34,100 bases of DNA from Bdellovibrionales bacterium (lineage in GTDB: Bacteria > Bdellovibrionota > Bdellovibrionia > Bdellovibrionales > Bdellovibrionaceae). Under the pieces are notes generated by a model that saw nothing but the letters and a program-made list of their open reading frames with translations, had not been told where the DNA came from and did no database searches. This document shows, one piece after another, positions 1-8,130 of this stretch (position 1 is the stretch's first letter; each line of letters opens with the position of its first letter). The position numbers were made by a program, and so were the translations under genes. The stretch lies in contig JAFEAQ010000003.1 of assembly GCA_018266295.1 (NCBI GenBank), forward strand, positions 1-34,100. The letters run 5' to 3'.

Positions 1-69
1 GAAGCGATCAGGCAACTAATCAGAATTGGACTCGAAAAACATGAGGACGAAAAAAAGCGACTGGATTAA
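1..69 (+). CDS. 3' end of the ribbon-helix-helix regulator (partial, duplicate of 33976-34044)
   Basis: These 22 codons plus a TAA stop are the C-terminal part of the RHH protein encoded in full at 33868-34044. It appears here only because the circular molecule was cut inside the gene. It should not be counted as a separate gene. Confidence 0.9.
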   Translation, partial: EAIRQLIRIGLEKHEDEKKRLD

Positions 70-86
70 ATTCCGGCCGCTTTTTC
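50..86. terminator. Bidirectional intrinsic terminator between convergent transcripts
   Basis: A stem with arms at 56-64 and 73-81 (nine positions, one A-C mismatch and one G-U pair) encloses an 8-nt loop. It is flanked by a run of A on the left and a run of T on the right, so it can act on both strands. On the plus strand it ends the RHH gene, whose TAA stop lies in the loop; on the minus strand it ends the late operon after the tail fibre gene. The same element is seen again at 34025-34061. Confidence 0.8.
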
Positions 87-139
87 TTTGCATTCATTTT
101 TTAAATCTATGGCTAAGTTTCATCCAACTCCGACATAGA

Positions 140-2440
140 TTAGGCTTCGATGAGTGTCTTGATGACGAAGTTTGCGATGTCTTGGTGTCCGACGTCGTTC
201 GGATGCACTGTGTCGGCCAAGTATCCCAACGTCCCGTTCGCGTACTCGAAGTTTCCGCCCCATCGGTTGAAGGTGTCTAATAATGCCACTTGGTTTTCTG
301 TCGCCAATGTTTTCAACACGTTGATATAGTCGGTCTGCTTGATGGTTTGGTTTTCTGTCCGGATGCCGTTGGCAATCAAAAGCACATCCCCGAACTGTTT
401 GGCTCTAGAGATGAGTGTTTGCATGGTATTCTTGTATGCGACCAAATCGACTTGACTCATATAGTCATTGGTGAAAAACTCGATGATTGTCAGTGTGGGA
501 TTCCAGTAGTCGATTTCCGCAATCAGTACGTTGTTGTTCCATGTTACGTTCGCCGTCGAGCCGCCCGACTTGGATACGTTGTTGACCCGGACGCCCTTCG
601 TCCCTTTCAACTCATACGCGCCAATCAACATGAGGTTCTTCCCTGCGTCATTCTGTGTGATGACCAAAGTGTGATCCCCTGCCGACAATCCTGTAATGGT
701 AAACTCTTTGCAAGGTTCGGCAGCCGCCACGTTCGAGTTGAATTCCACGGGTGTCCCGCCGTCAACGGACGCCAAGAACTTACCGCCCGACGAGTTGGCA
801 TACGTCAGAATCTTGATGCCCGTCCCATTGAACGAGAGTGTCGCGGTTGACCCGAGCGTGGTAGACAAGCGACAATCCCCCATGATGCCGAACAAGACCT
901 GTGTTGACCATGTACCAGTGAACGTCCATCGCAACGGCCCGACCGCGTTCGGGAAATGCGTAGAGACGACCCCACGACCAACGTCTCCGACTTTCTGAGT
1001 CAACTCTTTTCTAAGCAACGCCACCCAACTTTTCGTGGTGTAGTCGGTCGTGACGCCGCCCGTCGCGATACTTGTCCCGACGACGTTGAGGTTGACGATT
1101 TGGTCGGTCGCCTGCGCCTTGGCAAGCGCCGCCCGCCATCTTCGCAACCCTTTGTCCTTGTTGTAGATGGTCGTATCGACATGCTCGAACACGTCAGGAA
1201 CGGTCGGAACCGGGTCGAAAAACGCCTTTTGAATGAGCGCCATTTCCGTATCTTTGTTCTTTAGCGTACCGTCGAAATAGCCGTTGTAATAGCTCAACCA
1301 TTTATCGACTTGGCTTGCCGTCGGCTCTTTGCCTACACCAAAGATGTCCGTCAAGTCGAGGATGACCACCTTGTCCAAGAAGAAGTTTGTCCACCCGCTC
1401 GTTGCATTGTCATAAAAACGAACCTTGTGCGTGGTGTTGTTGGCCGTGAACAGGAGAGACAATCGTTCGCCGCCCGTCTTCGTGACGCTCGCCAACGGTT
1501 CCGCGAATCCGATCACGAACATCCGGGTCAACCCAATCAACCCATCGACAAGCGCCGATACATAATATTTGTGACCCGAAACGGTATTGAATGCGCTCGT
1601 GTCAGCTCCGCCATATTGAGCAGTCGCCAAGACTTGTAGGCGTCCGTTCACGACCGAAATCGAGGCATTATTCGTCAACCAACCAGTCGTGCCGTTGGCG
1701 AAGTCTCCGTTTGTAATGACGTTCTTCGGTTTCCCGTGGATGGCGTCCTCGATTTCTTCGAAACGGTTTCGTACCGTCGTGAAAGTTTTGTTTTTAGCCG
1801 TGGAGACGTGCGCGTCTGTGACCTCGGCATTGGCGTTCCCGCTACCGATGATTAATTCATCAATCCGCAGGTGAGCCGCGTCGGCCACTGCTTTGGGCGC
1901 TTTATCCGCCAACTGCGACGTTAATCTTTCATCAACTTCCGTTATTTCTGCTCTTGTTTCTGCGACTGCTGTATCTATAAACGCGTCCACCTCTACTTGT
2001 AATTCTTGTACGGCCAATTGCAATTCGTTCACGTCCTGATACCATGATGTTGATTCGATCGCGGTATCGGTCAAGACACCTTCCGCGACGTGATAAGCGA
2101 ACGCGCGAGTTACGACAATCTTCCCGTCTGCAAAGTAAATCATGACCTCTGCGATGTGCGTCCCCTTCAAGATATAGCTTTGGGTTTCGAGCACGAATTC
2201 GCATTCTCCCTCAATCGCTGCCGTTACCGTACCATCCTGGAATACGATAGTTTTATCGGGTTTTCGAATCGCGAGCTTCACCGTCGCGTCACTCAAATCG
2301 ACGCGTTCCTTGTCCTGTACGATGTCCGCGATAATCTTCACGGATTCATAATCGTTCGTGTTTACAAGGAAATTCTGGGCGTTAGTCTTCGTATTGTTCG
2401 TTCTTTCCGTGTCTAGTGTCAATTCCAGTGTCTTATACAC
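140..2440 (-). CDS. Tail fibre / baseplate protein with BppU-like N-terminus and SGNH hydrolase domain
   Basis: This 766-residue virion protein is probably a receptor-binding or cell-wall-modifying fibre. Residues 1-125 resemble the BppU N-terminal domain that joins fibres to a baseplate. Residues 130-235 look helical. Residues 240-395 form a beta module with the NGDF...GW and GVGKEPT...GYFDG signatures often seen in phage fibres. From about 445 onward there is an SGNH hydrolase: block I is GTS (Ser457) rather than the usual GDS, block III is TND (657-659), and block V is DTVHPND with Asp743 and His746. A beta-rich insert of about 100 residues (roughly 515-615) sits between blocks I and III. 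The likely activity is deacetylation or esterolysis of surface glycans. The start is GTG, six bases after GAGGTG. It lies downstream of the lysis genes and is the last late gene. Confidence 0.85.
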   Translation of the reverse strand: MYKTLELTLDTERTNNTKTNAQNFLVNTNDYESVKIIADIVQDKERVDLSDATVKLAIRKPDKTIVFQDGTVTAAIEGECEFVLETQSYILKGTHIAEVMIYFADGKIVVTRAFAYHVAEGVLTDTAIESTSWYQDVNELQLAVQELQVEVDAFIDTAVAETRAEITEVDERLTSQLADKAPKAVADAAHLRIDELIIGSGNANAEVTDAHVSTAKNKTFTTVRNRFEEIEDAIHGKPKNVITNGDFANGTTGWLTNNASISVVNGRLQVLATAQYGGADTSAFNTVSGHKYYVSALVDGLIGLTRMFVIGFAEPLASVTKTGGERLSLLFTANNTTHKVRFYDNATSGWTNFFLDKVVILDLTDIFGVGKEPTASQVDKWLSYYNGYFDGTLKNKDTEMALIQKAFFDPVPTVPDVFEHVDTTIYNKDKGLRRWRAALAKAQATDQIVNLNVVGTSIATGGVTTDYTTKSWVALLRKELTQKVGDVGRGVVSTHFPNAVGPLRWTFTGTWSTQVLFGIMGDCRLSTTLGSTATLSFNGTGIKILTYANSSGGKFLASVDGGTPVEFNSNVAAAEPCKEFTITGLSAGDHTLVITQNDAGKNLMLIGAYELKGTKGVRVNNVSKSGGSTANVTWNNNVLIAEIDYWNPTLTIIEFFTNDYMSQVDLVAYKNTMQTLISRAKQFGDVLLIANGIRTENQTIKQTDYINVLKTLATENQVALLDTFNRWGGNFEYANGTLGYLADTVHPNDVGHQDIANFVIKTLIEA

Positions 2441-2455
2441 GTCGTCACCTCTTTG

Positions 2456-2860
2456 TTAGTTTGTTCTTCGGTTGATGTAAAGCGCCCATAAGTTCGAGAA
2501 CGGTGTCGCGACCTGGGAATAGTCAGACGCACGATTAAGGTTCAACCGCTCGTTGTGTCGGTTGTAAAAATGAACCTTCGACGTGATCCCGCCGCCGCTG
2601 ACACCTACCCGAACCCCTAACTTCGTCAATGTTTCATCCGGCGTGACAGAAAGCGACACGACCGCGCCGCCGCTGAACCGTCTGATTTCCAAATCGCCGT
2701 TCTCGTCGATACATACCGATGAAATCCCGACGCTATGATGTGTTTCATTCGTATGAAGGTATACGCCCTCTGTCGGGTCTAGGCGGATTGCTCCGCCCCC
2801 GATCATCAATTCTGCGGTTAGCACTTCTTCGTTCGTAAACTGATACGGTTGTCTGCTCAT
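2456..2860 (-). CDS. Hypothetical late protein between holin and tail fibre
   Basis: This 134-residue protein has no clear family. It is rich in beta-prone stretches (for example SVCIDENGDLEIRRFSGG) and contains a pattern, HFYNRHNERLNL, that looks like a small fibre or virion accessory domain. The ATG overlaps the holin stop codon (ATGA), so the two genes are translationally coupled, and the fibre gene starts 15 bases downstream. From its place, a fibre accessory or chaperone is more likely than a lysis role, but this is inference. Confidence 0.75.
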   Translation of the reverse strand: MSRQPYQFTNEEVLTAELMIGGGAIRLDPTEGVYLHTNETHHSVGISSVCIDENGDLEIRRFSGGAVVSLSVTPDETLTKLGVRVGVSGGGITSKVHFYNRHNERLNLNRASDYSQVATPFSNLWALYINRRTN

Positions 2861-3144
2861 TCTTTGCTGTACCCCTCACGTTTTTTAAATACTTCATGTA
2901 CTCCTACGCCCGCCGACCCGCTCAACGCGCCCGCCCAAACAAGGATAGGCACTGATACCGATGGGAACAACGGAATGGCTAGGAAGCCCAATCCCGCGCC
3001 GATGAAGATAGATAATAGCGGGATGATGTTCTTTTTGATCGTAAACGCTTCTTTGACTGCTTGCATGACGCCCGCCGTAATGAACGCGAGCACACTAGAC
3101 AGACCGACCATCTGATAGAACAACTGCAACGTTTCTTCACTCAT
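2857..3144 (-). CDS. Holin, A118 (Hol118) type
   Basis: This 95-residue membrane protein would form the lesions in the cell membrane that release the endolysin. Two to three hydrophobic segments are visible (about 9-29, 39-57 and 63-83). The last contains VWAGALSGSAGVGVHEVF, which closely matches the conserved end of Listeria phage A118 holin, and the C-terminus is charged (KKREGYSKE) as usual for holins. AAAGGGTG stands six bases before the ATG. It follows the amidase gene directly, so the lysis order is endolysin then holin, the reverse of many Bacillota phages. Confidence 0.85.
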   Translation of the reverse strand: MSEETLQLFYQMVGLSSVLAFITAGVMQAVKEAFTIKKNIIPLLSIFIGAGLGFLAIPLFPSVSVPILVWAGALSGSAGVGVHEVFKKREGYSKE

Positions 3145-3147
3145 GAC

Positions 3148-4107
3148 TTACACCCTTTCGATTTCGATTTTCTCCGCGCCCGCTTTGGCTGCTTTCTCTG
3201 CCGCTGCTGCCATGTTGTCGTAATTACCGAAAGCGCCGATCTGTTTGCCATCCACTTTCACGGCCATCAAGTCCTTGGCCTTCGGTGGTTCTTTTTCCGG
3301 TTCTTCCGGCTTCTTCTCGCCGTCGGCTTTATACGTGAAGTTCTTGCCGTAATTCGATGGGATGAAATAGCCGGAATGGGTACGATACCATCCATCATGT
3401 ACCTCGTAAATATTCCGCTCCGTCCCTTTCTTATGCTTGCGCATGACCTTCGAATCGGTTGACGCTTCGGCGTACTCTGGAACGTCATCGACCTTCATTG
3501 TAGCGACCCCGTGACGTTCACCAGGTTCGAACGGTTTCGGTTTGTCTGCCGCTTCAAGACCCGCATAGGCCGCGATGCCGTCCGCTGTCGCTTTGGCGAG
3601 TTTTTGTAGGTTAGCATCCTGTTTCAAGCGGGCAGCGTCGTTCTTGTTGACGATGAACCCAAATTCCGGCAAGCATGAAGCTACAGGAAGCCCCTCGCGC
3701 ACCATGTGGAAATTCGCCGCCTTCATGCCGCGGTTTGTCGGGAACACTTTCGTTGCTGCTACGCGTGCGTGAATGGCTTTCTGTAGTCGGCCGCTTGGGC
3801 TCGTCACGCCTTGCGAGTTGTGACGATAGTCTTCATAACCGTTCGCGAGCGCGTTCGCTGCGCTGTTGATGTGTACTGACACGATGACGTTAGCCCCGAA
3901 CGCTTTAGCGGCGTTCGTGCGCTGAATCAATGACAGGGTACTATCACCACGTCGAGAAAGCGCGACGACCGCGCCTTTATAGTCTTCGAGTAGATACTTT
4001 TCGATTAACTTAGCAATCCGTAACGTCAATGCCTTTTCTTGCAACCCGTTACCGACTGCCCCGCTGTCCGTTCCGCCGTGTCCTGCGTCAATAAAGATAC
4101 GTGCCAT
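3148..4107 (-). CDS. Endolysin: N-acetylmuramoyl-L-alanine amidase (Amidase_3) with SH3-like wall-binding region
   Basis: This 319-residue zinc amidase cuts the bond between muramic acid and the stem peptide. The catalytic domain spans about 1-180: zinc ligands His10 (DAGHGG), Glu24 (LQEK) and His79 (SVHINS), and the catalytic Glu148 (PEFGF). Residues about 195-265 look like a bacterial SH3 domain (VPEYAEASTDSKVM...GWYRTHSGYFIP). A Lys/Glu/Pro-rich linker follows. The last 40 residues (VKVDGKQIGAFGNYDNM...) resemble one SPOR-like unit that may bind peptidoglycan. There is no signal peptide, consistent with holin-dependent release. The ATG at 4107 was chosen because AAGGAG lies eight bases upstream; a GTG three codons earlier overlaps that site. 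Confidence 0.92.
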   Translation of the reverse strand: MARIFIDAGHGGTDSGAVGNGLQEKALTLRIAKLIEKYLLEDYKGAVVALSRRGDSTLSLIQRTNAAKAFGANVIVSVHINSAANALANGYEDYRHNSQGVTSPSGRLQKAIHARVAATKVFPTNRGMKAANFHMVREGLPVASCLPEFGFIVNKNDAARLKQDANLQKLAKATADGIAAYAGLEAADKPKPFEPGERHGVATMKVDDVPEYAEASTDSKVMRKHKKGTERNIYEVHDGWYRTHSGYFIPSNYGKNFTYKADGEKKPEEPEKEPPKAKDLMAVKVDGKQIGAFGNYDNMAAAAEKAAKAGAEKIEIERV

Positions 4108-4122
4108 GTGTAACACTCCTTT

Positions 4123-4563
4123 TTATTTAAACATGCCAACTATGAATTCTTGATACGCGATGATACCGCCGACGATTGTACCGATCAACCCGAACAATCC
4201 TATCATGACGTCTTTAAACACTTGCAACCGCGTTCGTTTCGTTTCCTCATTCCGTTCGGCCGCTGCGGTTTCACTGTCGCGTTCGCGCTGTATCAACTGT
4301 TCTAAAAACTGCCTGCTTTCACGTTCTTGTTGCCGCGACTCGCGAAACTCTTTCAAGACCGTGTTTTCTAGATCGACGCTATCCCGCCGGATTTCTTCGA
4401 AAGCCATTTCATGCTTCTCAAGAAGTCGAGAAAGCGTATCGAACCGGCGTTCTGTTTCTAGTTTTTCGCTTTCGATTGCTCGTAACCTGTCCTCATGATC
4501 GTCTATCCGTTCCCGGTCGTTCCTCATGAGCTCATTCAAATGATTGTAGTAAATACTTTCCAC
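4123..4563 (-). CDS. Coiled-coil protein with C-terminal membrane anchor (XhlA-like lysis accessory)
   Basis: The protein has a long charged coiled coil (heptads from RERIDDHEDRLRAIE to about ESRQFLEQLIQRERD), then one hydrophobic segment near the end (VMIGLFGLIGTIVGGIIAYQEF) and a short tail. This topology matches XhlA/hemolysin-XhlA-like proteins placed before holin-endolysin genes, where they help lysis. It is longer (about 146 residues) than typical XhlA. The GTG at 4563 is preferred because GGGGAGG lies eight bases before it; an upstream GTG at 4617 would add 18 residues but has no ribosome site and would rely on overlap with the 41-codon gene. A short CGCC/GGCG hairpin just upstream of the ribosome site could tune translation. 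Confidence 0.7.
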   Translation of the reverse strand: MESIYYNHLNELMRNDRERIDDHEDRLRAIESEKLETERRFDTLSRLLEKHEMAFEEIRRDSVDLENTVLKEFRESRQQERESRQFLEQLIQRERDSETAAAERNEETKRTRLQVFKDVMIGLFGLIGTIVGGIIAYQEFIVGMFK

Positions 4564-4606
4564 CGTGACGACCTCCCCGCCTTTTAGAATCGGGGCGTTT
4601 GATTCA

Positions 4607-4732
4607 TTACTTTCCACAGTCGTTCAGTCCCGCCGATCGTAATCGTTTACGAACGCCTTCGCGATATTTTTCCGGGATGTCCGATACACAAATCGAAAAG
4701 TAACGTACACGCCCATACCAATATAGTTCCAT
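4607..4732 (-). CDS. Small 41-residue late protein (XkdX-like position)
   Basis: This small reading frame starts MELYWYGRVRYFSICV and ends GLNDCGK. AGAGGG lies nine bases before the ATG. It fills most of the gap between the Gp37-like tail gene and the coiled-coil gene, and its TAA overlaps the first possible GTG of the latter. Size, the aromatic N-terminus (YWYGRVRYF) and location recall the XkdX group of tiny proteins found between tail fibre and lysis genes, but the C-terminal half does not match what I know of that family. The function is unknown. Confidence 0.55.
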   Translation of the reverse strand: MELYWYGRVRYFSICVSDIPEKYREGVRKRLRSAGLNDCGK

Positions 4733-4804
4733 ATTTTAATACCCTCTTTCCCTATTGTATTTACCTTATTATTCTAACAAACATTTATAGGGAAAAATAT
4801 AAAA
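4733..4804 (-). other. AT-rich intergenic spacer upstream of the 41-codon gene
   Basis: This 72-bp gap is very AT-rich (TTATTATTCTAACAAAC, then AGGGAAAAATATAAAAC at its right end). It could hold a weak promoter for the lysis genes, but no convincing pair of -35 and -10 boxes was found, and no terminator stem is visible. Confidence 0.3.
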
Positions 4805-5938
4805 CTATCGGTATAATTCACCATCTAGGCGAGAAGTCCTAATTTCTAGCGCCTTCTTCACTCCGCGAATCGGCTCGCCTATTTCGACGTCGATTTTAAA
4901 TCCTTCGCCCGTGTAACTTTCGTGAACCATAGTTATCTGGGCGTCCGCTGTTAGCCCTACCTTCGTGTTTAAGGCCGTCACGACGTCTCCTAAGTCCCAA
5001 TCCTCTAGATAGCGGAACGCGCCGAATGTACCGCTAATTATGCCGTTCTCGAACGTCTGTATCGGGGCGACTTCCTCTAGCTTTTCACGGGCTCGAGCGC
5101 GCAACGTGCTTTCGAGCTCACCGCTCGGGACGTTCTCGCTTTGGATGTCGCGGGCGTCCACAAAATATTCACGTCGTTCCAACCCTGCGAACGTTCCTAA
5201 ATTTTCCTCATACACGACTCGATTCACGCCCGCACCCTCACCGGCGATCACGGCCACGTTCTTGTAACTCGAAAAGTCTTCGATATAATCCGTTTCCTCT
5301 AGGTTGTCGAATTGGTCGGAAAAGATAACGGACGGGTTGACGCTTTGGCTGCTCACGCGGTTGATACCCTTCACGTATTTAAAGCGTAGGTTTTTGCCGT
5401 CGCGATACAAGCGCCACCCGCTGCTGTCCGCCGTCGCGATTTCTTCGAGCTCGGTCGCCAGGTTCTTATATCGCGCCTGTCGTCGTAAGTTCGCGCCTTG
5501 CGTGACTTCATCGACAATCAAGAACGGGAAACGACGGGACACCGCCGCGTCGCTCCCTGCTGATTCTTTGACGTAGTTCTGCATGATCGTACTCGCTTGA
5601 CCAATTTCGACGTTATACGAATATCCTGCCGTCGGGAAAATGAGACGCCGTTCGAATATACCTTTGGCTTCCATGCCCTTAATCGTGAACATTCCATCGC
5701 CGTCACCATCTTCGGTGTATTGTTTGTACTCGACGATGCCGATCACGTCCGTCCGGTCATCGACTTCGATGAACATATCTTTTCGAATGATGTCTGCATA
5801 TGGCGCGCCGTAACTCATTTTTAACTCGAAATCACCAATCCCACGGTGTGAGCGCGTGAACGTCAATGACTCATAGGCCGATAGGTTGGCGACAAAGTTT
5901 AAATTCGAATCGAATAGCTTGATCGGCACTTTATTCAT
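4805..5938 (-). CDS. Tail-associated protein, ReqiPepy6 Gp37-like (Tal-type baseplate hub)
   Basis: This 377-residue protein matches the Siphovirus ReqiPepy6 Gp37-like family. The N-terminus has the typical opening (IKLFDSNLNFVANLSAYESLTFTRS, then GIGDFELKM), followed by VIGIVEYKQY and IKGMEAKGIFERR, which are the conserved strands of the gp27-like hub fold. The C-terminal part contains YLEDWDLGDVVT and ESYTGEGFKIDVEIG, again typical. These proteins form the tail-tip hub. No peptidase or lysozyme domain is attached, unlike longer Tal proteins. The ATG overlaps the preceding gene by eight bases and has AGAAGG upstream. Confidence 0.85.
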   Translation of the reverse strand: MNKVPIKLFDSNLNFVANLSAYESLTFTRSHRGIGDFELKMSYGAPYADIIRKDMFIEVDDRTDVIGIVEYKQYTEDGDGDGMFTIKGMEAKGIFERRLIFPTAGYSYNVEIGQASTIMQNYVKESAGSDAAVSRRFPFLIVDEVTQGANLRRQARYKNLATELEEIATADSSGWRLYRDGKNLRFKYVKGINRVSSQSVNPSVIFSDQFDNLEETDYIEDFSSYKNVAVIAGEGAGVNRVVYEENLGTFAGLERREYFVDARDIQSENVPSGELESTLRARAREKLEEVAPIQTFENGIISGTFGAFRYLEDWDLGDVVTALNTKVGLTADAQITMVHESYTGEGFKIDVEIGEPIRGVKKALEIRTSRLDGELYR

Positions 5939-6185
5939 GCGGTTCGCCTTCTAACAGTTTCGCTTCTTCCGCTTCCATCCGTTTGAGAAGTTTCGGGAAG
6001 TTCTCATGAAGGCGACGGCGTTCGGCGTCCTTCCATTCCCCATCAACAAACTGCGGTTTGAAACAAGGTTCTTCCCATCGCTTGAGCGTAGAGTTTACAG
6101 GCGCTTCGACACCTTCGATCACTTCGCTTGTTCCGATGAAAAACCCTTCATCGTCGTAAATCAGATATTCTTTAATGACTTCCAT
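5931..6185 (-). CDS. Small hypothetical tail-region protein
   Basis: This protein of about 84 residues has the start MEVIKEYLIYDDEGFFIG, a middle containing FKPQFVDGEWKDAE, and an acidic helical C-terminus rich in Glu (LLKRMEAEEAKLLEGEPHE). The composition resembles the small XkdW-like or fibre-chaperone proteins found beside baseplate genes, but there is no firm family match. The ATG at 6185 is chosen because AAGAGGTG stands six bases before it. It sits between the knob-containing protein and the Gp37-like hub gene, overlapping the latter. Confidence 0.7.
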   Translation of the reverse strand: MEVIKEYLIYDDEGFFIGTSEVIEGVEAPVNSTLKRWEEPCFKPQFVDGEWKDAERRRLHENFPKLLKRMEAEEAKLLEGEPHE

Positions 6186-6197
6186 TTTATTCACCTC

Positions 6198-7259
6198 TTA
6201 TCGAATCGGATTTAATAGGAATTCGTCATATACCGTAACGCTCATGTTTGCGCTGACGCTTGTGAGCACTTGTAACGCCCCGGTTGATGTGATCGCGAAT
6301 TGTACACGGTCATTCGTGTTTGAAATGATTGGGGCGATGTAGGTTAAACCGGATGGACGTGCAGGCGTTGCGAGCGTTGCGATTGTCGTCCCTGCGCTCA
6401 TTCCCGACGGTAACGCTATGACCGCTTCGATTCGTACTTTATCACCCTGTACCGCATAGCGGGCGTCACCGGATGCTGTAGCCCCGCCGACGAACGTAAA
6501 ATCATACACCAACCGCTTACCGCTGTACGTCGTTACCCACTCCGACCACACACCCGAAACCGATGACCGCTGAAAAACTGCGTTTCGCGCTGCTGAACCC
6601 GCGAAAATTTCTGTCACTCGCTGCAAAACACGACCGTTAGGCGTTCGGAACACTTCGAGAATCGCTGTTTCTGCGCTCGGGTTGTTTGTGAAGTTGCCAG
6701 GCACTTCTAAGAAGTGAAGTCCGGGCATGTTGATGTTGTTCAAATTCGAGCTCGGTACGTTTCCGTTGGCGAATCCGACTGATTGCGCGGCCATCGAATA
6801 TTGTCGTAAATCCGTGACCGTCACGCCGGCCATGCTTGAAGCGCCCGACGGGACATAGAATTGATACAGTGCAAGCTCAAAAACGTCGCCCGATGTTGAT
6901 AGGGTAGGCGCTACCGGGCTCGCCGCTGCCGTCCCTTGTTTGATTGCAAGCGAAACCTTTCGTTCTCCTGCCGTCTTATTGAGTCGCAACACAATCACGT
7001 CGATTCGGTTCTGACCACCGGACGCCGGTGAAAGGAAGAACGTTTCTGCCCCTACGTTGTTATGGAAATAGCCGTTAATCATGGCTGCGCCCGTTCCGAT
7101 TGTGAAAGAAAGGCCGGACGCTGCCCCGTAATCGTAATCATTCGCATCGAGCACCATAATTCCGGTAGGCGCTGCATAATTGTAGAATCGCGCGAGCTCG
7201 TCCGCCCCATATAGGCGATCACCGGCCACGCTGTTAAAGAATCCGCTGTACTGTGCCAC
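6198..7259 (-). CDS. Baseplate/fibre protein with pyocin-knob-like repeat
   Basis: This 353-residue virion protein probably belongs to the receptor-binding apparatus. The N-terminus (about 1-160) has the beta pattern of baseplate upper proteins that begin with a MAQYSGFFNS-like motif and include QNRIDVIVLRLN and VTVTDLRQY. Residues about 180-250 look like a pyocin-knob domain (NNINMPGLHFLEVPGNFTN ... VFQRSSVSGVWSEWVTTYS), a fold often used for surface polysaccharide binding. The C-terminal 100 residues are a separate beta module. The start is GTG, with AAAGGGAG eight bases upstream. Its place between distal tail protein and hub protein is unusual but consistent with a tail-tip component. Confidence 0.7.
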   Translation of the reverse strand: MAQYSGFFNSVAGDRLYGADELARFYNYAAPTGIMVLDANDYDYGAASGLSFTIGTGAAMINGYFHNNVGAETFFLSPASGGQNRIDVIVLRLNKTAGERKVSLAIKQGTAAASPVAPTLSTSGDVFELALYQFYVPSGASSMAGVTVTDLRQYSMAAQSVGFANGNVPSSNLNNINMPGLHFLEVPGNFTNNPSAETAILEVFRTPNGRVLQRVTEIFAGSAARNAVFQRSSVSGVWSEWVTTYSGKRLVYDFTFVGGATASGDARYAVQGDKVRIEAVIALPSGMSAGTTIATLATPARPSGLTYIAPIISNTNDRVQFAITSTGALQVLTSVSANMSVTVYDEFLLNPIR

Positions 7260-7274
7260 TTAAAACACTCCCTT

Positions 7275-8129
7275 TTAGAAACTGATGTACTGCCGCTTGT
7301 AATTAATATACACCGTCGTCGAGTCCTGCGCGTTCACTTTTATCTCATTCGCTCCTGTCGCTAACTGGAACAAACGGGATGCCGGGTCGAGAAAATGGAA
7401 TCCGTTCGATGTATTGTTCTCGTCGTCGATGAACGTCACCCGCTGCGCGCTTGGCATCGTGTCAATGAATAGCCGATCTGTCGGCGCTAACGCCTTCGTG
7501 ATAATGATGTCCTCACCTGTCGTTAGGTTCGATATCGTGAGCGGTGGGGCGAACCCGCCTGTCACTTCGATTCGTAACGGCGTATCGACGTCGCCGCCGT
7601 TCGTAATTGTCCCCGAATCCCCACGAATACCGATTTCATAAGGCATTTCTAGCGGTAATTCGTAGGTATCGACCCACGTTTGAAGTTCTTCGGTCGTAAT
7701 CGACTGATCTAGCCAGTACGGGTTGTTCGCCACCATCGACACCGTAGACCGTATATAACCTTTCGTGCGGTTATCATCCCCTGTTAGGTATACAGGCGAC
7801 TGCTCCACGATGACGTTAATTCCGCGAACCTTCCCGCCGTAATCGAATTCTAGTAACCCTTCACCTAACTTTGGCGACATGATGCGCGAAATGTCGGAAA
7901 AGTACCCGCTCACTTCCTCGTTCGTGTCTCCGAAAATCCCGAACGTCAATTCGATTTCACGCGGTTTAGCCACGGTTTCGATGAACGTTCTGCCATCTTG
8001 GAACGGGGAACGGGCTGTACGGCTCTCCCATTCTAAGCCGCCCAACCCTTCCACGTTTAGCAAGCGATAATTCCCGTCCGCATCGAACCGGATTCGCTCG
8101 CCGTTAAAGTTCTGATAAAACAAAGGCAT
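7275..8129 (-). CDS. Distal tail protein (Dit / siphovirus tail component)
   Basis: This 284-residue protein has the standard Dit features: FYQNFNGERIRFD at the start, GLGGLEWESRTARSPFQDGRT, then PREIELTFGIFGDT, which are typical of the siphovirus tail family that forms a hexameric ring at the tail tip. The second half (PTLRIEVTG-like segment PLRIEVTGGFAPPLTISNL and RVTFIDDENNTSNGFHFL) is the galectin-like C-terminal domain. It directly follows the tape measure gene, which is the conserved position, and starts two bases after that gene's stop codon. Confidence 0.88.
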   Translation of the reverse strand: MPLFYQNFNGERIRFDADGNYRLLNVEGLGGLEWESRTARSPFQDGRTFIETVAKPREIELTFGIFGDTNEEVSGYFSDISRIMSPKLGEGLLEFDYGGKVRGINVIVEQSPVYLTGDDNRTKGYIRSTVSMVANNPYWLDQSITTEELQTWVDTYELPLEMPYEIGIRGDSGTITNGGDVDTPLRIEVTGGFAPPLTISNLTTGEDIIITKALAPTDRLFIDTMPSAQRVTFIDDENNTSNGFHFLDPASRLFQLATGANEIKVNAQDSTTVYINYKRQYISF

Positions 8130-8130
8130 G

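Larger units (their letters stand above)
1..125. repeat. Terminal direct repeat, left copy (circularity overlap)
   Basis: Bases 1-125 are identical to 33976-34100. The repeat covers the last part of the ribbon-helix-helix gene, its terminator and the start of the gap before the tail fibre gene. An exact overlap of this size at both ends is what an assembler leaves when it closes a circular or circularly permuted molecule, so the real genome is probably 33,975 bp. A genuine short terminal repeat of a linear phage is less likely, because the boundary cuts a gene in the middle. Confidence 0.95.

Noticed and set aside
290-850. Open frame of 186 codons on the plus strand
   Set aside because: It is a shadow of the SGNH fibre gene; no ribosome site and no protein-like pattern.
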